This document shows, piece by piece, positions 8,878 to 17,932 of a DNA stretch of 41,342 bases. The translations under genes and the position numbers were made by a program. The stretch comes from RGIG9115 sp045648165 (lineage in GTDB: Bacteria; Bacillota; Clostridia; UBA1381): assembly GCA_045648165.1 (NCBI GenBank), contig JAZRNL010000056.1, positions 1-41,342 of the forward strand, given 5' to 3'. A model generated the notes under the pieces. It saw only the letters and a list, made by a program, of their open reading frames with translations. It was not told the origin of the DNA and ran no database searches. The first letter of the stretch is position 1, and each line of letters starts with the position of its first letter.

Positions 8878-10275
8878 ATGGAGAACAATTTCGGAATACG
8901 TGATAAGCTCGGGTATATGCTTGGCGATCTTGCAAATGATTTTTTCTTTATATTTGCAAGCTCTTTCCTTATGGTTTTTTATACTAATGTGCTTGGAATT
9001 GCACCGGGCGTTGTTGGTACCTTATTTGTTACCGCGAGGGTTATTGATGCTTTTACAGACATAGGTATGGGGCGTATTGTTGATATAACACCCGCTCGGA
9101 AAGACGGTAAATTCAGACCATGGATAAAGGTTATGTCAATACCTGTGTGTATTGCAGGATTTCTACTGTTTGTACCGCAGATTGCAACCCTCCCTATGCC
9201 CTATCGTATTGCTTATATTTTTATAACTTATATACTGTGGGGCAGCATATTCTACACCTCAATCAACATTCCTTACGGGTCAATGGCATCTGCCATAACC
9301 GGAGACCCGGGAGAAAGAGGTCAGCTATCCACATTCAGAAGTGTTGGTGCGGCTTTGGCAGGTGCAACCATAAGCGTTACCGTACCACTTATAGTTTATA
9401 AATACGATGCCGCAGGCAATCAGACCATACTTCCCTACAGATTCCAGTTTATTGCAATAGCATTTGCAATACTTGCATTCATCTGCTATCGACTATGCTA
9501 CGGCATGTGCCGTGAGCGTATTGTGATTGAGAACAAAAATCGTGAAAAAACAACTATCCGAAGCACTTTAGGTAGTGTGTTCTCTTCAAGAAGCCTTTTG
9601 TGCATAATAGCGGCGGCGGTGATACTTCTCCTTTCAATGCTGCTTGCACAGTCCCTTAATATTTATTTGTTTATGGACTATTTTAAAAACAACACCGCCA
9701 TGTCGGTAGCAGGATTCCTTAACACAGCGGCAACACTATCGCTCGCTCCGTTTACTAAAACAATAATAAAAAATATAGGGAAAAAGGAAGCGTCCTCCAT
9801 TGCGCTCCTGTTTGCATCAGCAGTTTACTTTTTCGTCCATTTTGCAAGAATTACAAACCCTTGGATTTTCTGCATATTTGTAGCCCTGGGCAATCTTGGA
9901 ACAGGAACATTTAACCTTATGATATGGGCATTTATTACTGATATTATAGACAACCGGGAAGTGCTAACAGGCACAAGGGATGACGGAACAATATATGCAT
10001 TTTATTCCTTCGCCCGAAAAATCGGTCAGGCTCTGGCAGGTGGATTAGGTGCATGGGCTCTTGAAATTGTGGGATACAAAACCGCAGTGGCCGGTGAAAC
10101 TGTGGTTCAAGCAACAGAAGTTGTTGAAAAAATATACTCCTTTGCAACACTTACTCCTGCAATTTGCTACCTTGCAGTTGGTCTAATTCTCACATTCGGA
10201 TATCCGTTAACTAAGAAAAAAGTTCAGGAAAATTCTCAAATACTTGCAAGTAAAAGAAACAAAAAAATCCTCTGA
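8878..10275 (+). CDS. GPH-family sugar/glucuronide:cation symporter
   Basis: A 465-residue transporter of the glycoside-pentoside-hexuronide family with about 12 transmembrane helices. It opens with FGIRDKLGYMLGDLANDFFF, typical of the family, and contains DAFTDIGMGRIVD (about residues 58-70), the conserved cytoplasmic loop motif. It starts 4 bases after the uidA stop, with its AAAGGA ribosome binding site inside the last uidA codons, so the two are one operon. By context it should import glucuronides (UidB/YihO-like role); the cation is not known. The last codons form the left arm of the terminator hairpin. Confidence 0.88.
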   Translation: MENNFGIRDKLGYMLGDLANDFFFIFASSFLMVFYTNVLGIAPGVVGTLFVTARVIDAFTDIGMGRIVDITPARKDGKFRPWIKVMSIPVCIAGFLLFVPQIATLPMPYRIAYIFITYILWGSIFYTSINIPYGSMASAITGDPGERGQLSTFRSVGAALAGATISVTVPLIVYKYDAAGNQTILPYRFQFIAIAFAILAFICYRLCYGMCRERIVIENKNREKTTIRSTLGSVFSSRSLLCIIAAAVILLLSMLLAQSLNIYLFMDYFKNNTAMSVAGFLNTAATLSLAPFTKTIIKNIGKKEASSIALLFASAVYFFVHFARITNPWIFCIFVALGNLGTGTFNLMIWAFITDIIDNREVLTGTRDDGTIYAFYSFARKIGQALAGGLGAWALEIVGYKTAVAGETVVQATEVVEKIYSFATLTPAICYLAVGLILTFGYPLTKKKVQENSQILASKRNKKIL

Positions 10276-10292
10276 CGAGGATTTTTTTGTTT
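10257..10292. terminator. Bidirectional terminator built into the GPH stop codon
   Basis: A 16-bp perfect stem (10257-10272 with 10277-10292) with loop TGAC, GC-rich at its tip (ATCCTC) and A/T tracts on both sides. It contains the last codons and stop of the symporter gene and lies 7 bases beyond the stop of the convergent LTA synthase gene, so it can serve both. Confidence 0.9.
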
Positions 10293-10298
10293 GGTTGA

Positions 10299-12311
10299 TT
10301 ATTCAGGAAATCCTTCCGGAACTATCTGCGTCCATATATCAGGTGCTCCGAGATTTGGTGTTTTATCCCAACCAATATATTTCCCGTAAAATTCATTACT
10401 TCTGTTTTCTTCATCAAATAAATCGTTATACTGAAGATTTTCATACCGGTTTATCCATTCAGCCTCAATTCCTGTGGCTTCGCTGTATTTAATAAATCTA
10501 TTGTTTGATATTGAATAGTAACCCATTGCGTTCATAGCCGGAATAACACGTTCAAGTGATGATAAAAAGCTATGATACGATGGCAATTCAATACCTGCCA
10601 CCTCAAGGAGTCTGCTGGAAAGAAAGTTAAGGCTTGTACATTCTACTGTATCCTCAGGTATATCATAATTTGCCCATATAAAGAATGGCACCTTGTACTT
10701 GAGCATTTGTTGATCAAGGCTCTCAAAAGGTCCGCCGTGAAGCTCATCATAGAATTCTGTTTCTATTTTCGGAAAATGGTCACCGAAGAATAAAACAATT
10801 GTATCTTCAGGGTAATTTTCAAGTTCCGTCAGCAAATACTCAACAGCAGAGTCCGTTTCCTTTATCACAGAAAAATACTGTTCTGCCTTTGGATATTCCC
10901 GGCTATATCCTTCAAGTTCAACCGTTTGTATATAGTTTTCCCCCTCGTAGGTATATCCTCCATGATTTTGCATTGTTACGCCAAACAAAAACAACGGCTT
11001 GTTCTTTTCTTTAGTGTGGAACTTGTTCATAACATACTCAAACATTTCGCGGTCACTTACATATTTACGAAGCACATTAAGTCCTGGATAACTGTCTATA
11101 AACGTAGTCTCTGAAAATCCCATTTCAGGATACAGTGTATCCCTTGACCATCCGTCTGCATAGTATGGGTGAGTGGCAATGCTTTTATATCCATTATAGT
11201 TGAGAAGCCATGCAAGAGTATATATCTCACCGCCTATATGTTGCTGATACGGCACTGAATTTTCAGGAAGGAACGCCATAGAATGACCTGTCAAAACCTC
11301 AAATTCGGAGTTCGCAGTGTTAGCACCGTATACAGATGATAGTGCATACCCTCTGATTGTATTTTCTCGAAGAGAATCAATAAATGGTGTTATGGGAACG
11401 TTTGAATTTATTTCTTTATTTCCAATCACACGAAAATCTGCAAAGGATTCGTCCATTACAACTATAATGTTTGGAAGATCATCCGTATCTTTAACAACAG
11501 GCTCATATTCGTTTTCATAAACCTGTATAGTGTGGGGACCATAATTTTCAGGCTCACGTATAAATGAATCTCTCACTCCCATAAAAAAGTTCAGATAATA
11601 TCCATTTTTCTCTGTGCCCTGAGTTTCCCACATTTTTATGGGTACATTTATTGTACCCACCCATATAATCATAAAATATACAATAGACAGGGTAAGAGAT
11701 GTAAGCCGTGCTCTTTTATTTGCAAATCGGGGAAGTTTCGGAATACATGTATGAACAAATGCAGTCACACCCCACAAAAGCCACGAAAAAACCATACCCG
11801 AGGTCAGGTTAAGTTCGTATTGTCCCGCTACATTAAATGCAGTGCCGATGGATGCGAAATCCATAGGTCCCAGTTCCTTACCACGGAACTGATATATAAA
11901 ACCATTTGACATACATAAAAAAGCCAGAGCAAACGTGATTATCACATTTGAAAACTTCCATCTTGCAGAAAATGCAAACACAAGATTTATAAGCATATAC
12001 ACACACAGAAGATTAAGAAATGTCTTATAATATCCAACCTGATGCAAATTCCCGGAGCAAAGCATAGGCGCAGTAATAAAGAAAGTTACTGAAACCAGAG
12101 CCACACTCCATGCGTAATTAATATAAAACCTGGCAGCTCTCGGAAGTTTTGTAAGCTTAAAGGACCCAACCACAAAAAACAGAGCCGCAAAAATAAGACC
12201 TGTATACCAATTAATCCTCAGGCAACCGGCTATAAATGCCATAATCGCAAATATAATGCCAAATATTCTGTTTTTCTTGTCAATCATAAATAAAGATTTA
12301 AGTTTGTGCAT
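10299..12311 (-). CDS. LTA synthase family sulfatase-fold membrane protein
   Basis: A 670-residue polytopic protein with an N-terminal block of membrane helices (about residues 12-235) and a C-terminal extracellular alkaline-phosphatase/sulfatase-fold domain. Members transfer glycerol-phosphate from phosphatidylglycerol to build lipoteichoic acid, or decorate other envelope polymers. Visible metal and catalytic motifs are VVMDES (about 284-289), GANTANSEFEVLTG with the candidate catalytic Thr (about 326-339), MQNHGG (about 449-454) and FFGDHFP (about 510-516). Length and order match LtaS-like enzymes. The ATG has AAAGGA at 9-base spacing. It appears monocistronic and convergent with the glucuronide operon. 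Whether it is the primary LtaS or a specialised paralogue cannot be told. Confidence 0.87.
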   Translation of the reverse strand: MHKLKSLFMIDKKNRIFGIIFAIMAFIAGCLRINWYTGLIFAALFFVVGSFKLTKLPRAARFYINYAWSVALVSVTFFITAPMLCSGNLHQVGYYKTFLNLLCVYMLINLVFAFSARWKFSNVIITFALAFLCMSNGFIYQFRGKELGPMDFASIGTAFNVAGQYELNLTSGMVFSWLLWGVTAFVHTCIPKLPRFANKRARLTSLTLSIVYFMIIWVGTINVPIKMWETQGTEKNGYYLNFFMGVRDSFIREPENYGPHTIQVYENEYEPVVKDTDDLPNIIVVMDESFADFRVIGNKEINSNVPITPFIDSLRENTIRGYALSSVYGANTANSEFEVLTGHSMAFLPENSVPYQQHIGGEIYTLAWLLNYNGYKSIATHPYYADGWSRDTLYPEMGFSETTFIDSYPGLNVLRKYVSDREMFEYVMNKFHTKEKNKPLFLFGVTMQNHGGYTYEGENYIQTVELEGYSREYPKAEQYFSVIKETDSAVEYLLTELENYPEDTIVLFFGDHFPKIETEFYDELHGGPFESLDQQMLKYKVPFFIWANYDIPEDTVECTSLNFLSSRLLEVAGIELPSYHSFLSSLERVIPAMNAMGYYSISNNRFIKYSEATGIEAEWINRYENLQYNDLFDEENRSNEFYGKYIGWDKTPNLGAPDIWTQIVPEGFPE

Positions 12312-12387
12312 CTATGTTAATCCTTTCGGTAGTATTTCAAAAATATGATGTGTAAAATTACGTAAAATAATCCCTACTGAATAAATC

Positions 12388-13749
12388 TTAATTCACTTTT
12401 TGAAGGAGTGCAACTGCTTCAACGTGACATGTATTTGGAAACATATCAACTGCAGTTACCTTTTCAAGCTTATATCCGCCTTCATTCATAAATTTTATAT
12501 CCCTTGCAAGAGTTGCAGGATTGCAGGATACGTATACTATTCTTTTGGGATTGGCTGAAATAATTGTGCTGAGGGTTATTTCGTCGCTTCCCTTTCTTGG
12601 CGGGTCGATTATAACCACATCAGGTTTTTCTCCGCTCTTTATAAGTTTAGGAACAACTTCTTCCGCACTGCCTGCATAAAATTCCGCATTTGTGACACCG
12701 TTGACTATAGCATTTTTCTTTGCATCTTCGATAGCACGCTCTACTATTTCGACACCGATTACCTTTTTGGCTTTTTTTGCTGCGGTAAGTGAAATTGTAC
12801 CTATTCCGCAGTAAATATCCATTACCGTGTCATTTTCTCGTATATCCGCATATTCAATTGCTTTATTATACAGATTTTCCGTTTGAACAGGATTTACCTG
12901 AAAAAAGCTATTGGGAGAAATTTCATAAACGCATCCGCACAAAGTGTCGGAAATAACCGATTTCCCGTAAATTGTACGGTTTTCCTCTCCAAGAACCAGA
13001 TTTGTTCTGTTTGGATTTGTATTAAGAATTACGCTTGCAACAGTTCTGTCAGCGCTTACAAGCTTATCTGCAAGTTCTTTTTCAAAAGGAAGGGAAGAAC
13101 TTTTTGATGAAATTACAACCATAGTTTCCCCGGAAAATCTGCCTCGCCGTATAAATATACGCCTTACACAACCTTTATGGGTTTCTTCATCGTATGGCTT
13201 TACGTGATATTCCTCCATATATTTAAGGACTGCATTAATTATATTTTCGTCCTCACCCATACCCAGCATACATCCGTTTAAGGGAATAATGTTGTGACTC
13301 CTGAGGGCATAAAATCCGCAAACCTGAGAACCTGTTTTATCTGATCCCACGGGGTAGACCATTTTATTTCGGTATCCTATATCAGAAGGAGCCGGAATAA
13401 ATAAAACTTCTGTGCGAGGATCCTGATTTCCTATTCTAACAAGTGCATCGTATACAAATTTTCTTTTTAGTTCCGATTGAGCCGGATATTTAATATGCAT
13501 AAGCTGACATCCGCCACACTTTTTATATGCAGAACATTCAGGCTCTCTGCGATGTTCTGATGGAGTAATTATACTAAGACATTTTCCGTAGGCATAAGAT
13601 GATTTTACTTTAACAATCAACACTTCAACAACATCACCCTTTGCAGTAAAGGGCACAAAAACAGTAAGACCGTCAACACGTCCGACGCCCATACCTTCGT
13701 TTGTTACATCTGTGATTTCAAGAGTTGTTTTATCGTTTTTCTTAACCAT
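12388..13749 (-). CDS. rlmD: 23S rRNA (uracil-C5)-methyltransferase, RlmD/RumA family
   Basis: SAM-dependent RNA m5U methyltransferase, cytosolic. Domain order is an N-terminal TRAM RNA-binding domain (about residues 8-58), an Fe-S cluster motif (CSAYKKCGGCQ near residue 75), and a Rossmann methyltransferase domain with DIYCGIGTIS, VIIDPPRKG and the catalytic cysteine in YVSCNPATLARD. The length (453 residues) is normal. The frame opens at 13785, but that would overlap the terminator of the upstream cluster; the ATG at 13749 is preceded by AAAGGA at good spacing. It follows the jag terminator directly. Paralogues that methylate U747 (RlmC/RlmCD) look alike, so the exact site is uncertain. Confidence 0.9.
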   Translation of the reverse strand: MVKKNDKTTLEITDVTNEGMGVGRVDGLTVFVPFTAKGDVVEVLIVKVKSSYAYGKCLSIITPSEHRREPECSAYKKCGGCQLMHIKYPAQSELKRKFVYDALVRIGNQDPRTEVLFIPAPSDIGYRNKMVYPVGSDKTGSQVCGFYALRSHNIIPLNGCMLGMGEDENIINAVLKYMEEYHVKPYDEETHKGCVRRIFIRRGRFSGETMVVISSKSSSLPFEKELADKLVSADRTVASVILNTNPNRTNLVLGEENRTIYGKSVISDTLCGCVYEISPNSFFQVNPVQTENLYNKAIEYADIRENDTVMDIYCGIGTISLTAAKKAKKVIGVEIVERAIEDAKKNAIVNGVTNAEFYAGSAEEVVPKLIKSGEKPDVVIIDPPRKGSDEITLSTIISANPKRIVYVSCNPATLARDIKFMNEGGYKLEKVTAVDMFPNTCHVEAVALLQKVN

Positions 13750-13783
13750 ACGCCTATCCTTTAAAATTGCTTTTTTTATGCGC

Positions 13784-13809
13784 AAAAGGCGAATGCCTAA
13801 GCATTCGCC
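13784..13809 (-). terminator. Terminator of the rpmH-jag cluster
   Basis: GGCGAATGC (13788-13796) pairs perfectly with GCATTCGCC (13801-13809), loop of 4; on the minus strand a TTTT run follows. It lies 6 bases past the jag stop. Confidence 0.88.
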
Positions 13810-13815
13810 AAATTA

Positions 13816-14616
13816 TTAATCATTTTCGTGCTCTGCAAGATACTCCTCAAAACTGCTTACCTTTGCCTTTTCAACGCGACCGCCGCCGGGGTATGTTGTT
13901 GGTAAATCTTCGTCAACAGGATAATTATATTCCTTTTTGGGCGCAGGTTTTCTATTGTAAGTATTTCTGCGTCTTTCATTTTTGGGAGCTATTACTATTT
14001 TACGATAGGGTTCTTCACCAATTGAGAATGTTGTTACATTTTCGTTTGACTGAAGATTAGCATGAATAATTCTTCTTTCATAAGGATTCATAGGCTCAAG
14101 TGTGTACTTTTTGCCTGATTTTGCAACCTTATTTGCAAGCCTTTCAGAAAGAGCTTTAAGAGATTCTTCCCTCTTCTGTCTGTAGCCTTCAGTATCAATG
14201 GTTACTCTTGTGTAATCATCGCGTGATTTGTCCTTATTTGCAACAAGGGATGTGAGGTACTGCAAGCTATCAAGAGTATCACCTCTCTTGCCTATAATAA
14301 TTCCCATATCATCGCCTTCGAGCTGAATATTGAGGTTCCCATCTTCCTCTGCAGATGAAATTTTAACCTCCATACCCATTGCTTCAAAAACGTCTGCAAG
14401 GAACTTTTCAGCAACATTTTCACTATCAGATGTGCCTTTAAGCTCTACCTCAATCACTGCATCTTTTGAACCGAGACCGAGAAAGCCTTTTGAGGCTTCT
14501 TCTACTACTTTATATGTTACTTCATTTTCAGAAACACCAAGCTCTTCAAGAGCAAGATTAAGTGCTTCTTCAATGCTTTTTGCGCTTTTTGTTATCTTTT
14601 TCAGGGAGTTTGACAT
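13816..14616 (-). CDS. jag: RNA-binding protein Jag/KhpB (SpoIIIJ-associated)
   Basis: A 266-residue RNA-binding protein with an N-terminal Jag-N domain (about residues 1-55, containing KGFLGLGSKDA), a KH domain with GKRGDTLDSLQ (about 112-122), and an R3H domain near 175-215 with ERRIIH. It partners with KhpA and influences cell division and translation of specific mRNAs in Gram-positive bacteria. The C-terminal 40 residues are charged and probably disordered. The ATG at 14616 with GGTGA upstream is preferred over a TTG at 14640. The gene overlaps the end of yidC by 47 bases, indicating coupled translation. Confidence 0.92.
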   Translation of the reverse strand: MSNSLKKITKSAKSIEEALNLALEELGVSENEVTYKVVEEASKGFLGLGSKDAVIEVELKGTSDSENVAEKFLADVFEAMGMEVKISSAEEDGNLNIQLEGDDMGIIIGKRGDTLDSLQYLTSLVANKDKSRDDYTRVTIDTEGYRQKREESLKALSERLANKVAKSGKKYTLEPMNPYERRIIHANLQSNENVTTFSIGEEPYRKIVIAPKNERRRNTYNRKPAPKKEYNYPVDEDLPTTYPGGGRVEKAKVSSFEEYLAEHEND

Positions 14617-15520
14617 CAAAATCGTCACCTTTCTTATCAAAATAATAATTGAGTGCTACTTGCTGAACAAACTGCATTACACTGCTGATTATCCAGTAAA
14701 GCCCCATACCTGAAGGCAGGATAAATGTGAAATAACCCGTCATAATAGGCATAATAACATTCATAGAACTTGTCATTTGATTAGCTTGCTCGTTAGCTGC
14801 AGTATTCGCAGTTTTATTCTGGCTCTGCATAAACTTTGAACTAAGCCATGTAGTGAGCACTGCCAATATAGGAATGAGTATAAGTAACACTATACTGAGG
14901 TTGCTGAAATCGCCTCTCATAAGCGGAGCAATCGCAGCTGAGGGCTTTTGAGACAGGTCAAGACCGAGAAAATCAAAGTTAAGCGCCCAATCAAGCTGTT
15001 CGCCAAGAGCTGAACACCATTTTGAAAGAGTTATCTGACCCATTTGAATAATGTTTGAAGGCTCTGCACCTGCATACTCACCAATGAGCGTGGGAAAAGT
15101 TTCTGCAATCTTATCTCTCAAACCACCTACTATCTGAAGCTTGTCTGCACTCCAGTCTGTTACACCGGCAATGTATGTGATAGGTCTCTGAATAACGTGA
15201 TAAAGTCCGATGAGTATAGGCATCTGCAAAAGCATCGGAAGGCATCCGCCTGCCATACTTACATTATTATCTTTATATACCTTCATCATCTCTCTCTGGA
15301 GCTTTTCTTTATCATTTGCATACTTTGCCTGAAGCTGTGCAATGATAGGCTGAATTTTCTGCTGCTTTCTCATTGCTTTCTGTGATTTAATATTGAGCGG
15401 AAGCAATATAAGCTTAACTACAACGGTAAAGAGTATAATCGCAAGACCGTAGTTCTGAACAAGCTCATATATAAACCCAATGATAAATCCAAGAGGTCTT
15501 TTAATCAAAAATTCGTACAT
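14570..15520 (-). CDS. yidC: Membrane protein insertase YidC/OxaA/SpoIIIJ
   Basis: Inserts proteins into the cytoplasmic membrane, alone or with SecYEG. The 316-residue protein carries the YidC core: first helix LAIILFTVVVKLILLPL (about residues 26-42) with the conserved lysine, a basic coiled cytoplasmic hairpin (KSQKAMRKQQKIQPII and on), then GGCLPMLLQMPILIGLYHVI and three further helices, ending in a basic tail KDNKKRKKH. There is no obvious lipobox or cleavable signal. It lies between yidD and jag in the conserved rpmH-rnpA-yidD-yidC-jag order, 14 bases after yidD. Confidence 0.95.
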   Translation of the reverse strand: MYEFLIKRPLGFIIGFIYELVQNYGLAIILFTVVVKLILLPLNIKSQKAMRKQQKIQPIIAQLQAKYANDKEKLQREMMKVYKDNNVSMAGGCLPMLLQMPILIGLYHVIQRPITYIAGVTDWSADKLQIVGGLRDKIAETFPTLIGEYAGAEPSNIIQMGQITLSKWCSALGEQLDWALNFDFLGLDLSQKPSAAIAPLMRGDFSNLSIVLLILIPILAVLTTWLSSKFMQSQNKTANTAANEQANQMTSSMNVIMPIMTGYFTFILPSGMGLYWIISSVMQFVQQVALNYYFDKKGDDFDVKLPEKDNKKRKKH

Positions 15521-15534
15521 ATTATAAATCCTCT

Positions 15535-15765
15535 CTATTTGCTGTCATTATTCTCCGGAACAGGATCGTAGCCTCCCTTACACAAGGGATTACATCTGAG
15601 AATACGCCAAAGCGCCATCGCTCCTCCTTTAATTGTTCCGTATCGCTCCACGGCGATGTAGGCATATTCCGAACAGGTAGGAATAAACCGACAGCATGAT
15701 ATGCCTTTCTTAGGCGAAATACGGTGTCTGTAAAATAAAATCAATTTAAGTATAATTTTTTTCAT
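15535..15765 (-). CDS. yidD: Membrane protein insertion efficiency factor YidD
   Basis: A 76-residue protein with the family core RHRISPKKGISCCRFIPTCSEYA and GGYDPVP at the end. The conserved cysteines (CCRF, PTCS, RCNPLC) are present. YidD has a poorly defined role in assisting membrane insertion near YidC. It sits between rnpA and yidC as expected, and its N-terminal amphipathic segment is basic and hydrophobic. Confidence 0.95.
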   Translation of the reverse strand: MKKIILKLILFYRHRISPKKGISCCRFIPTCSEYAYIAVERYGTIKGGAMALWRILRCNPLCKGGYDPVPENNDSK

Positions 15766-15790
15766 AATCGGATTAATCTACGGAAAACCT

Positions 15791-16129
15791 TCACTCGCCG
15801 TAAAGCTTAAGCATTGCAAAAGCCTTTTGAAGGTCACGTGTGACCTGCAAGCTGTTTTTTCCATCAATTCTGTTTCTGGCAACTATTATAATATCATAAC
15901 TGCCAACCACATTAACAGATGCCAAATCAAAGGCAACTCTTAAAAGGCGCTTGGCACGGTTGCGCTTTACTGCATTACCTATACCTTTGCCCACAGTGAG
16001 CCCTGCACGGACTATCCCCCGTTTTGTCTGAACGGCGTAAACTGCCACACAACCACAGGCAACATTTTTGCCTCTGGCATAGAGCCTCCGAAAGTCTCTG
16101 TTAAGCTTTAATCTGTTTTCTTTTTTCAT
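15791..16129 (-). CDS. rnpA: Ribonuclease P protein component
   Basis: Protein subunit of RNase P, which removes tRNA 5' leaders together with the RNA subunit. The 112-residue form starting at MKKENRLKLNRDFRRLY matches the family; the signature RNRAKRLLR (about residues 58-66) is the RNR motif that binds the RNA subunit and pre-tRNA leader. The frame stays open to 16189, but the extra 20 residues are unlike the family, so I use the ATG at 16129, although only a weak ribosome binding site precedes it. It follows rpmH by about 70 bases. Confidence 0.93.
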   Translation of the reverse strand: MKKENRLKLNRDFRRLYARGKNVACGCVAVYAVQTKRGIVRAGLTVGKGIGNAVKRNRAKRLLRVAFDLASVNVVGSYDIIIVARNRIDGKNSLQVTRDLQKAFAMLKLYGE

Positions 16130-16199
16130 AAATCTTTGAATACACAAAAAGGCAAAAAGCACCACGACTTCTTGCCCAAACATCAACACTTAGCAGACA

Positions 16200-16334
16200 T
16201 TATGCTGAAAGCTTCTTTCTTCCCTTCTGTCTTCTGCTAGCTAAAATCTTTCTACCGGAAGAAGTACTCATTCTTTTTCTAAATCCGTGTTCTTTTGATC
16301 TTTGACGTTTTTTCGGCTGAAATGTTCTTTTCAC
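16200..16334 (-). CDS. rpmH: 50S ribosomal protein L34
   Basis: A 44-residue, highly basic protein that begins MKRTFQPKKRQRSKEHGFR and continues RMSTSSGRKILASRRQKGR, which is unmistakable L34. The start codon is GTG with GGAGG nine bases upstream. It is the first gene of the rpmH-rnpA-yidD-yidC-jag cluster and lies about 80 bases downstream of a perfect sigma-A promoter. Confidence 0.97.
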   Translation of the reverse strand: MKRTFQPKKRQRSKEHGFRKRMSTSSGRKILASRRQKGRKKLSA

Positions 16335-16415
16335 GTCCCTGCACCTCCTATTTCATATGCTTCTAATAAACTTCTGACCAAACAAAAGTCCTGTTTACAA
16401 TCAGACACCTAAACA

Positions 16416-16444
16416 ATTATACTAACTTTAAAGAAATTTGTCAA
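16416..16444 (-). promoter_or_regulatory. Sigma-A promoter of the rpmH cluster
   Basis: Minus strand: TTGACA (16439-16444), 17-base spacer, TATAAT (16416-16421), a perfect consensus fit for a highly expressed ribosomal protein gene. No DnaA boxes of the TTATCCACA type are seen nearby. Confidence 0.9.
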
Positions 16445-16516
16445 GACTTTTTTGCTTTTTTTAATACATTTATGAAAAATGAATAATACAATAAGCAATT
16501 AATGGAGATTTTTTTC

Positions 16517-17878
16517 TTATCTTGTTAACACATGAACCCAGTTATCTTTTTTATATCTGAACAGACAGACAATAACCTTTATAACCTCGTCACTTTTCAT
16601 AAACGCAAACACAACAGGTACAGACCAACAAAGCTTTGAAGCTACAAATGCCGCAGGTAGGGCGATAAACCATATACAAACAGTTTCCGATATAAGGCAA
16701 AACGCCGTATCTCCTCCGCCTCTCAGAACTCCCATTATATTAATTGCAGCAAATGAGACAAAAACCGTTATAACAGCCATAACATCAATAAGCTCACCTG
16801 CAAGCCTAATTGTGTCCTCCGAAAAATCGTAGAATGAAAGCATAGGCTTTTTTAAAACCAATATAAAGCCTGCTGCAAACAATCCAAGTACAATTGCAAA
16901 AATATTAAATGTGAATGCCTGTTTTTTTACATAATCCACATTTCCCTCACCTATTGATTTGCCTACCATTACCCCTGCAGCATTTGCTACACCGAACAGA
17001 AATATTGTAGAGAGTTGCTGAACTATGCTCATAATGGAATTTGCAGCCACCGGATCACCGGCTGAATATGTAATATGACCGAGAATACCTGCTTGCACTG
17101 ACATACCGAGAGACCATAAAACTTCTATTACAAGTACAGGGGTGCCGTGACGAAGCATATCGGAAATAAGGTATCCGCATTTTAAGAAAATATCCGAAAC
17201 ACGAAATCCGAGCCTTTTTTCAACGAAGAACAAATATATAACCGTAATAACAAACTCACTTATACGTGCTGCTAAGGTTGCAATTGCCGCACCCTCAATA
17301 CCCATTGTCGGGGCACCAAGATTGCCGAATATAAGAACCCAGTTTAGAAACACGTTAAGGCAAAATGAAACCGTATTTACCACAACTGATATTCTAACCG
17401 ACTCTATACTCCGGAAAGAACACAAAACAGTACTCCCGGGAGCAAAGATAAAATATGCAAAACCTATAATTCTGAGATATTTCGCACCTGCAGATATAAG
17501 CTCTGCATCGTTGGTGTAAATCCCCATTATACCCTCCGGAAATAAAAGGACAATCGTTCCCGCGATAATACCAATTACCACCGCAACCCGAAGAACTAAA
17601 GAAAAAATTTTACGGATTGCACAAAAGTCACCTTTCCCATAGTACTGAGCTGTGAGAACACTACCTGCTCCTGCAAGACCGAAGCACATAATGGTGAGTA
17701 TGAAAAACGGCTGATTTGCAAGAGCCGAAGCCGATAGAAAAACTCCTGTACTATCTGCCTTCCCAAGCATAAGAGTATCCATCATACTCGTTGAAAATGT
17801 GATAAGGTTCTGAAGTGCAATCGGCAATGCAATTTTTAAAATTGACATATAAAATGATTTGTTTGTAATAAGTTTCAT
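16517..17878 (-). CDS. MATE family efflux transporter
   Basis: A 453-residue multidrug/toxic compound extrusion transporter with about 12 transmembrane helices and an internal two-fold layout. ALPIALQNLITFSTSMMDTLMLG (about residues 17-39) and GVANAAGVMVGKSIGEGN in the second half are typical MATE motifs; transport is by Na+ or H+ antiport. The ATG at 17878 with AGGAG at 8-base spacing is preferred over the upstream opening at 17923. It starts 54 bases after the lipid kinase stop on the same strand, so the two may share a transcript. The substrate is unknown. Confidence 0.9.
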   Translation of the reverse strand: MKLITNKSFYMSILKIALPIALQNLITFSTSMMDTLMLGKADSTGVFLSASALANQPFFILTIMCFGLAGAGSVLTAQYYGKGDFCAIRKIFSLVLRVAVVIGIIAGTIVLLFPEGIMGIYTNDAELISAGAKYLRIIGFAYFIFAPGSTVLCSFRSIESVRISVVVNTVSFCLNVFLNWVLIFGNLGAPTMGIEGAAIATLAARISEFVITVIYLFFVEKRLGFRVSDIFLKCGYLISDMLRHGTPVLVIEVLWSLGMSVQAGILGHITYSAGDPVAANSIMSIVQQLSTIFLFGVANAAGVMVGKSIGEGNVDYVKKQAFTFNIFAIVLGLFAAGFILVLKKPMLSFYDFSEDTIRLAGELIDVMAVITVFVSFAAINIMGVLRGGGDTAFCLISETVCIWFIALPAAFVASKLCWSVPVVFAFMKSDEVIKVIVCLFRYKKDNWVHVLTR

Positions 17879-17932
17879 TATGCTATCTCCTGATATTGTT
17901 GAATATAATTTTAAAGTAAGCAAGCAAACAAT

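Noticed and set aside
16335..16516. Possible replication origin upstream of rpmH
   Set aside because: There are no TTATCCACA boxes, no dnaA or dnaN and only about 180 bases of spacer containing an ordinary promoter.
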